In this document: positions 5,748 to 8,352 of the stretch, piece after piece
Numbering within the stretch: the first letter of the stretch is position 1
Layout of the letters: every line of letters starts with the position of its first letter
NCBI GenBank assembly: GCA_900552325.1
Contig: URZG01000082.1
Location: 1 to 8,352, forward strand
DNA: 8,352 nucleotides
Direction of reading: 5' to 3'
From: an uncultured Porphyromonadaceae bacterium
GTDB taxonomy: Bacteria > Bacteroidota > Bacteroidia > Bacteroidales > Muribaculaceae
Notes under the pieces: generated by a model
Databases searched by the model: none
Told to the model about the DNA's origin: nothing
The model's input: only the letters and a program-made list of their open reading frames with translations
Position numbers and translations under genes: made by a program

Positions 5748-6388
5748 CTGTAAAAGAGCGATACCAGCATGTGCTCGACTGGTTTGCCGCGGAGATGCCC
5801 TCGCCGCAGACCGAACTGAGCTACGACACCCCTTTCCACCTGCTTCTGGCCGTGATACTCTCGGCGCAGTGCACCGACAAACGCATAAATATGGTGACAC
5901 CGGCGCTCTTCGAGGCGTTCCCCGACGCCCCCTCAATGGCGGCATCGTCAACCGATGAGATTTACGAATACATCAAATCGGTATCATATCCCAACAACAA
6001 GGCGAAGTCGCTGCTCGGTGCCGCAAAGACGATCTGCGAGGAGTTCGGAGGCGAGGTTCCCGACAATATCGACGATCTGATGCGTATCCCCGGCGTGGGA
6101 CGCAAGACCGCCAACGTCATGCTCGCCGTGGTGTGGAACCGGTCGGCGATGGCTGTCGACACTCATGTGTTCCGGGTAAGCGAGCGCATCGGTCTTACCA
6201 CCGGCTCCAAGAACCCGCTCCAGACTGAAAAAACCCTCGTCCGCCATATCCCCGAAGATATTATCCCCCGCGCGCATCACTGGCTGATCCTTCACGGGCG
6301 CTATGTATGCAAGGCGCGGCGCCCCGACTGCCTCAACTGCGGCCTGACACCCTGGTGCCGCTACTATTCCAAAAACAAAGAGGACTGA
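5744..6388 (+). CDS. nth: Endonuclease III (DNA glycosylase/AP lyase)
   Basis: Nth removes oxidised pyrimidines from DNA and cuts the abasic strand, starting base-excision repair. The 214-residue length is close to the E. coli enzyme (211). The helix-hairpin-helix motif MRIPGVGRKTANVM (113-126) carries the catalytic Lys121, and AVDTHVFRV (137-145) carries the catalytic Asp139. The C-terminal 4Fe-4S loop is intact with Cys189, Cys196, Cys199 and Cys205 in the C-x6-C-x2-C-x5-C pattern. The substrate-side segment LSAQCTDKRIN at 39-49 is also typical. Its ATG overlaps the crcB stop codon and the next gene starts 9 bp after its end, so it is an internal gene of the cluster. All key residues are present and the enzyme should be active. 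Confidence 0.97.
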   Translation: MTVKERYQHVLDWFAAEMPSPQTELSYDTPFHLLLAVILSAQCTDKRINMVTPALFEAFPDAPSMAASSTDEIYEYIKSVSYPNNKAKSLLGAAKTICEEFGGEVPDNIDDLMRIPGVGRKTANVMLAVVWNRSAMAVDTHVFRVSERIGLTTGSKNPLQTEKTLVRHIPEDIIPRAHHWLILHGRYVCKARRPDCLNCGLTPWCRYYSKNKED

Positions 6389-6397
6389 CGCCGCTGC

Positions 6398-7105
6398 ATG
6401 GAAGAGACTTTCCTTTTCATAATAGAGGTTATCGGCACCTTCGCCTTCGCAATATCAGGTATAAGGCTTGCCGCATTCAAGTCGTTCGACTGGTTCGGCG
6501 CATATACCGTAGGGCTGGTAACGGCCATCGGCGGCGGGACGCTGCGTGATGTGCTGCTCGACATCCCCGTGTTCTGGATGCAGACATGGATGTATCTCGC
6601 AGTCACGGCCATATCGCTGCTTGTGGTGATCCTCTTCAGAAAGATGCTGGTGTCGAACGACAGGATGCTTTTCGTGTTCGATACCCTCGGGCTGGCTCTC
6701 TTCGTGGTGATCGGCATACAGAAAACCATCGCGGCCGGCTATCCTATGTGGGTGGCCATCGTAATGGGCCTGATCACCGGATCATTCGGCGGTGTGACCC
6801 GCGACATACTCATCAACGAGACTCCCCTTTTCTTCCGCAAAGATATTTACGCCACGGCGTGTGCCGCCGGCGGCCTGGCCTACTGGATAGCGGACGTCGC
6901 AGGATGTATGCCGGTGCTGTCGCAGCTTATCTGCGCGTTCACCATAATCATGCTCCGTACGTGTGCGCTGCGATGGAACTGGTCGCTGCCGGTACTCCGC
7001 TACGAACCGGACAAAAACAACCGCGCCATTGACACGGAAACGGAGGGAGCCCCCGAGGATTCACACGACGTCATTTCCGATCATATAGATGACACAGAAG
7101 AATAA
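6398..7105 (+). CDS. TRIC/UPF0126 family membrane channel protein
   Basis: This 235-residue protein has seven or so hydrophobic segments arranged as an internal duplication, as in the bacterial YicG/UPF0126 family related to trimeric intracellular cation channels. The repeated signature is visible as GGGTLRD at 45-51 and FGGVTRD at 130-136. Each follows a GxxxFAxxG-like helix start: IGTFAFAISG at 12-21 and LGLALFVVIG at 97-106. Bacterial homologues form trimeric monovalent-cation channels; the physiological role is unclear. Beyond about residue 203 there is a hydrophilic, acidic tail (AIDTETEGAPEDSHDV and onward) longer than in typical members of about 205 residues. Part of that tail is encoded by the 17 bp overlap with the next gene. 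The ATG at 6398 lies 9 bp after nth. Confidence 0.88.
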   Translation: MEETFLFIIEVIGTFAFAISGIRLAAFKSFDWFGAYTVGLVTAIGGGTLRDVLLDIPVFWMQTWMYLAVTAISLLVVILFRKMLVSNDRMLFVFDTLGLALFVVIGIQKTIAAGYPMWVAIVMGLITGSFGGVTRDILINETPLFFRKDIYATACAAGGLAYWIADVAGCMPVLSQLICAFTIIMLRTCALRWNWSLPVLRYEPDKNNRAIDTETEGAPEDSHDVISDHIDDTEE

Positions 7106-7517
7106 TGCCCGCACCCAATTCATCCGTTATCTTGCAGTGGGGGTACTGAACACTCTTGTCACCCTCGTGGTGATATTCCTCTGCAAGACATTTACAGCCA
7201 TCCCTCTGATGGCGTGTAACGCCATCGGCTATGTGGCCGGACTCATCAACTCGTTCCTGTGGAACCGCGCATGGGTTTTCCGCGCCACCGCGGGTCACGG
7301 AGGTGCTCAGGCACTACGGTTCGCCATCGGGTTCGGCGTCTGTTACGGCATCCAGTTCCTTGTCGTGTGGGGGCTGATGAAATGGGAGGCTTTTGCCGCG
7401 ATATTATGGCACATAGGTCCGCTGGAGCTGTCGGGTTACGGTATCGCCACACTGTTGGGGATGGGAGTCTACACCGTGGCGAATTTCATATACAACCGCC
7501 TTGTCACATTCCGGTAG
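7089..7517 (+). CDS. GtrA family membrane protein
   Basis: The 142-residue product is a four-helix GtrA/DPMS3-type protein. These act in the inner membrane, and some help flip or move lipid-linked sugars for glycosylation of surface polysaccharides. Family marks are FIRYLAVGVLNTL at 11-23, NSFLWNRAWVF at 54-64 between helices two and three, and ANFIYNRLVTFR at the extreme C terminus (131-142). The start at 7089 lies inside the end of the preceding channel gene (17 bp overlap), suggesting translational coupling. No glycosyltransferase gene, the usual partner of GtrA proteins, is next to it, so its substrate cannot be inferred from context. It is the last gene of the rightward cluster. Confidence 0.92.
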   Translation: MTQKNNARTQFIRYLAVGVLNTLVTLVVIFLCKTFTAIPLMACNAIGYVAGLINSFLWNRAWVFRATAGHGGAQALRFAIGFGVCYGIQFLVVWGLMKWEAFAAILWHIGPLELSGYGIATLLGMGVYTVANFIYNRLVTFR

Positions 7518-7524
7518 CCCTACT

Positions 7525-7548
7525 GATGGCAGGCATAAACGCGCCATC
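7525..7548. terminator. Weak hairpin between gtrA-like gene and aroC
   Basis: GATGGC (7525-7530) and GCCATC (7543-7548) form a 6-bp stem with a 12-nt loop just after the GtrA stop codon. The region lies between convergent genes, where a two-way terminator would be expected. Only TT follows the stem on the plus strand, so support is weak. Confidence 0.25.
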
Positions 7549-7593
7549 TTCGGGTAAAACAGGAATCAAAGCCGCCGGTGAGCCACAGCGTAG

Positions 7594-8352
7594 TCAGAAT
7601 TTACCGGAAGCAAGGAGGGAATCCATAATGGTGAGGTGCGTCATGGCCTCCACCACAATGCGTCCGCGCACGGCTATGCACGGATCATGGCGTCCCGCCA
7701 CGACAATCTCCACCCCCTCGCCCCGGGTGTTTATCGTCTTCAGCGGTGTGCCTGAAATGGATGGCGTAGGTTTGAAGGCCACGGTAAACTCCACAGGCAT
7801 ACCGTTCGAGATCCCCCCCTGGATACCCCCGCTGTGATTGGAGAGGAACGAGGGCAGATCATCGGCGTCAAGCACCATCTGGTCAGCGACTTCCGACCCG
7901 AACGCCGAGGAGATAGCGAAGCCGTCGCCATACTCGAACCCCTTGACGCCGCCTATCGACAGCATCGCCGACGCCAGCGCCCCCTGCAGCTTGCCGAAAA
8001 CCGGCTCCCCCACCCCGGCGGGCATACCCAACACCGTGCAGTGCACACGGCCACCGACGCTGTCGCCCCGCTCGGCCACAGCCTCCAGCTCGCGGGCGAA
8101 CCGTTCGGGCTTGGTCTCGCACCCCACCGACACCAGCTCGGTCTTGACCTTGACGCCGATTAGCTCAAGCAACTGAGCCGCCAACGCCCCGGCCACCACG
8201 CGGCTCACCGTCTCGCGGCCGGAGGAGCGGCCACCGCCCCGCCAGTCGCGCAAGCCGTATCGCTGCTCCCAGGCATAGTCGGCATGCGACGGACGATAGA
8301 GTGCACGAAGTTTGTCATAGTCGGCGCTGCGGCTGTCATTGTTGCGCACTAT
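7594..8352 (-). CDS. aroC: Chorismate synthase (N-terminal part beyond window)
   Basis: AroC converts 5-enolpyruvylshikimate-3-phosphate to chorismate, the last step of the shikimate pathway, using reduced FMN. About 252 C-terminal residues are present; the full enzyme is about 355, so roughly the first 100, including the GESHG histidine, lie past the right edge. Conserved blocks are RPSHADYAWEQRYGLRD, whose His matches one of the two active-site histidines, GGGRSSGRETVSRVVAGA, SGGIQGGISNG, KPTPSI and RHDPCIAVRGRIVVEAM. These include two of the family signatures. The frame stays open to the edge, and the GTG at 8349-8347 codes for an internal Val in IVRNNDSRSADYDK, not a start. The gene ends 76 bp from the convergent GtrA gene. 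Confidence 0.96.
   Translation of the reverse strand: MVRNNDSRSADYDKLRALYRPSHADYAWEQRYGLRDWRGGGRSSGRETVSRVVAGALAAQLLELIGVKVKTELVSVGCETKPERFARELEAVAERGDSVGGRVHCTVLGMPAGVGEPVFGKLQGALASAMLSIGGVKGFEYGDGFAISSAFGSEVADQMVLDADDLPSFLSNHSGGIQGGISNGMPVEFTVAFKPTPSISGTPLKTINTRGEGVEIVVAGRHDPCIAVRGRIVVEAMTHLTIMDSLLASGKF

Noticed and set aside
4355..5839. A 494-codon open frame on the minus strand opposite pheS, crcB and nth
   Set aside because: It is antisense to three clear genes with intact motifs, its product is low-complexity (rich in Gly, Ala, Glu, Val, His) and resembles no family. Long antisense frames are expected from the GC-rich third positions here.
8347..8349. GTG as the start of aroC
   Set aside because: The codon is internal to a conserved segment, and about 100 residues of the normal N terminus would be missing; the frame stays open to the window edge.

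Overview
This looks like an ordinary, GC-rich chromosomal segment from a member of the Bacteroidota, most likely the order Bacteroidales. Muribaculaceae is my best guess, but that is inference. The signs are: promoter boxes of the Bacteroidota type (TAnnTTTG, with an upstream TTTG where present); no clear Shine-Dalgarno sequences; a DUF2027 protein; a long QueA with an inserted segment; a PheS with a four-cysteine cluster; and a large secreted BspA-like leucine-rich-repeat protein. I see no tRNA, rRNA, CRISPR array, transposase or phage gene.

Layout from left to right. (1) The 5' part of a DUF2027 (probably Smr-family) gene runs leftward off the window from 418. (2) It diverges from queA (486-1706), which makes the tRNA hypermodified base queuosine. 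The 67 bp between them hold a near-perfect inverted repeat, each arm of which carries a promoter -7 box pointing outward. (3) queA converges on a leftward pair: a secreted LRR protein of 635 residues (1761-3668) and, upstream of it, a small unrecognised protein of about 107 residues (3752-4075). (4) A 240 bp divergent intergenic region (4076-4315) holds promoters for the small gene and for pheS, plus several short dyads. (5) A tight rightward cluster follows: pheS, crcB, nth, a TRIC/UPF0126 channel gene and a GtrA-family gene (4316-7517). Its junctions are +31, -4, +9 and -17 bp, so it is probably one transcript driven by the good promoter before pheS. (6) It converges on the 3' part of aroC (chorismate synthase), which enters from the right edge and ends at 7594.

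The genes are mostly housekeeping: tRNA modification, tRNA charging, DNA base-excision repair, aromatic amino acid synthesis, fluoride export and other membrane transport. The likely operon joins unrelated functions, which is common in Bacteroidales. I found no convincing new multi-gene system. The items most worth a second look are the mirror-image promoter between the DUF2027 gene and queA, the unrecognised small protein beside the LRR protein, the sorting-domain-like C terminus of that LRR protein, and a GC hairpin whose loop holds the pheS stop codon.
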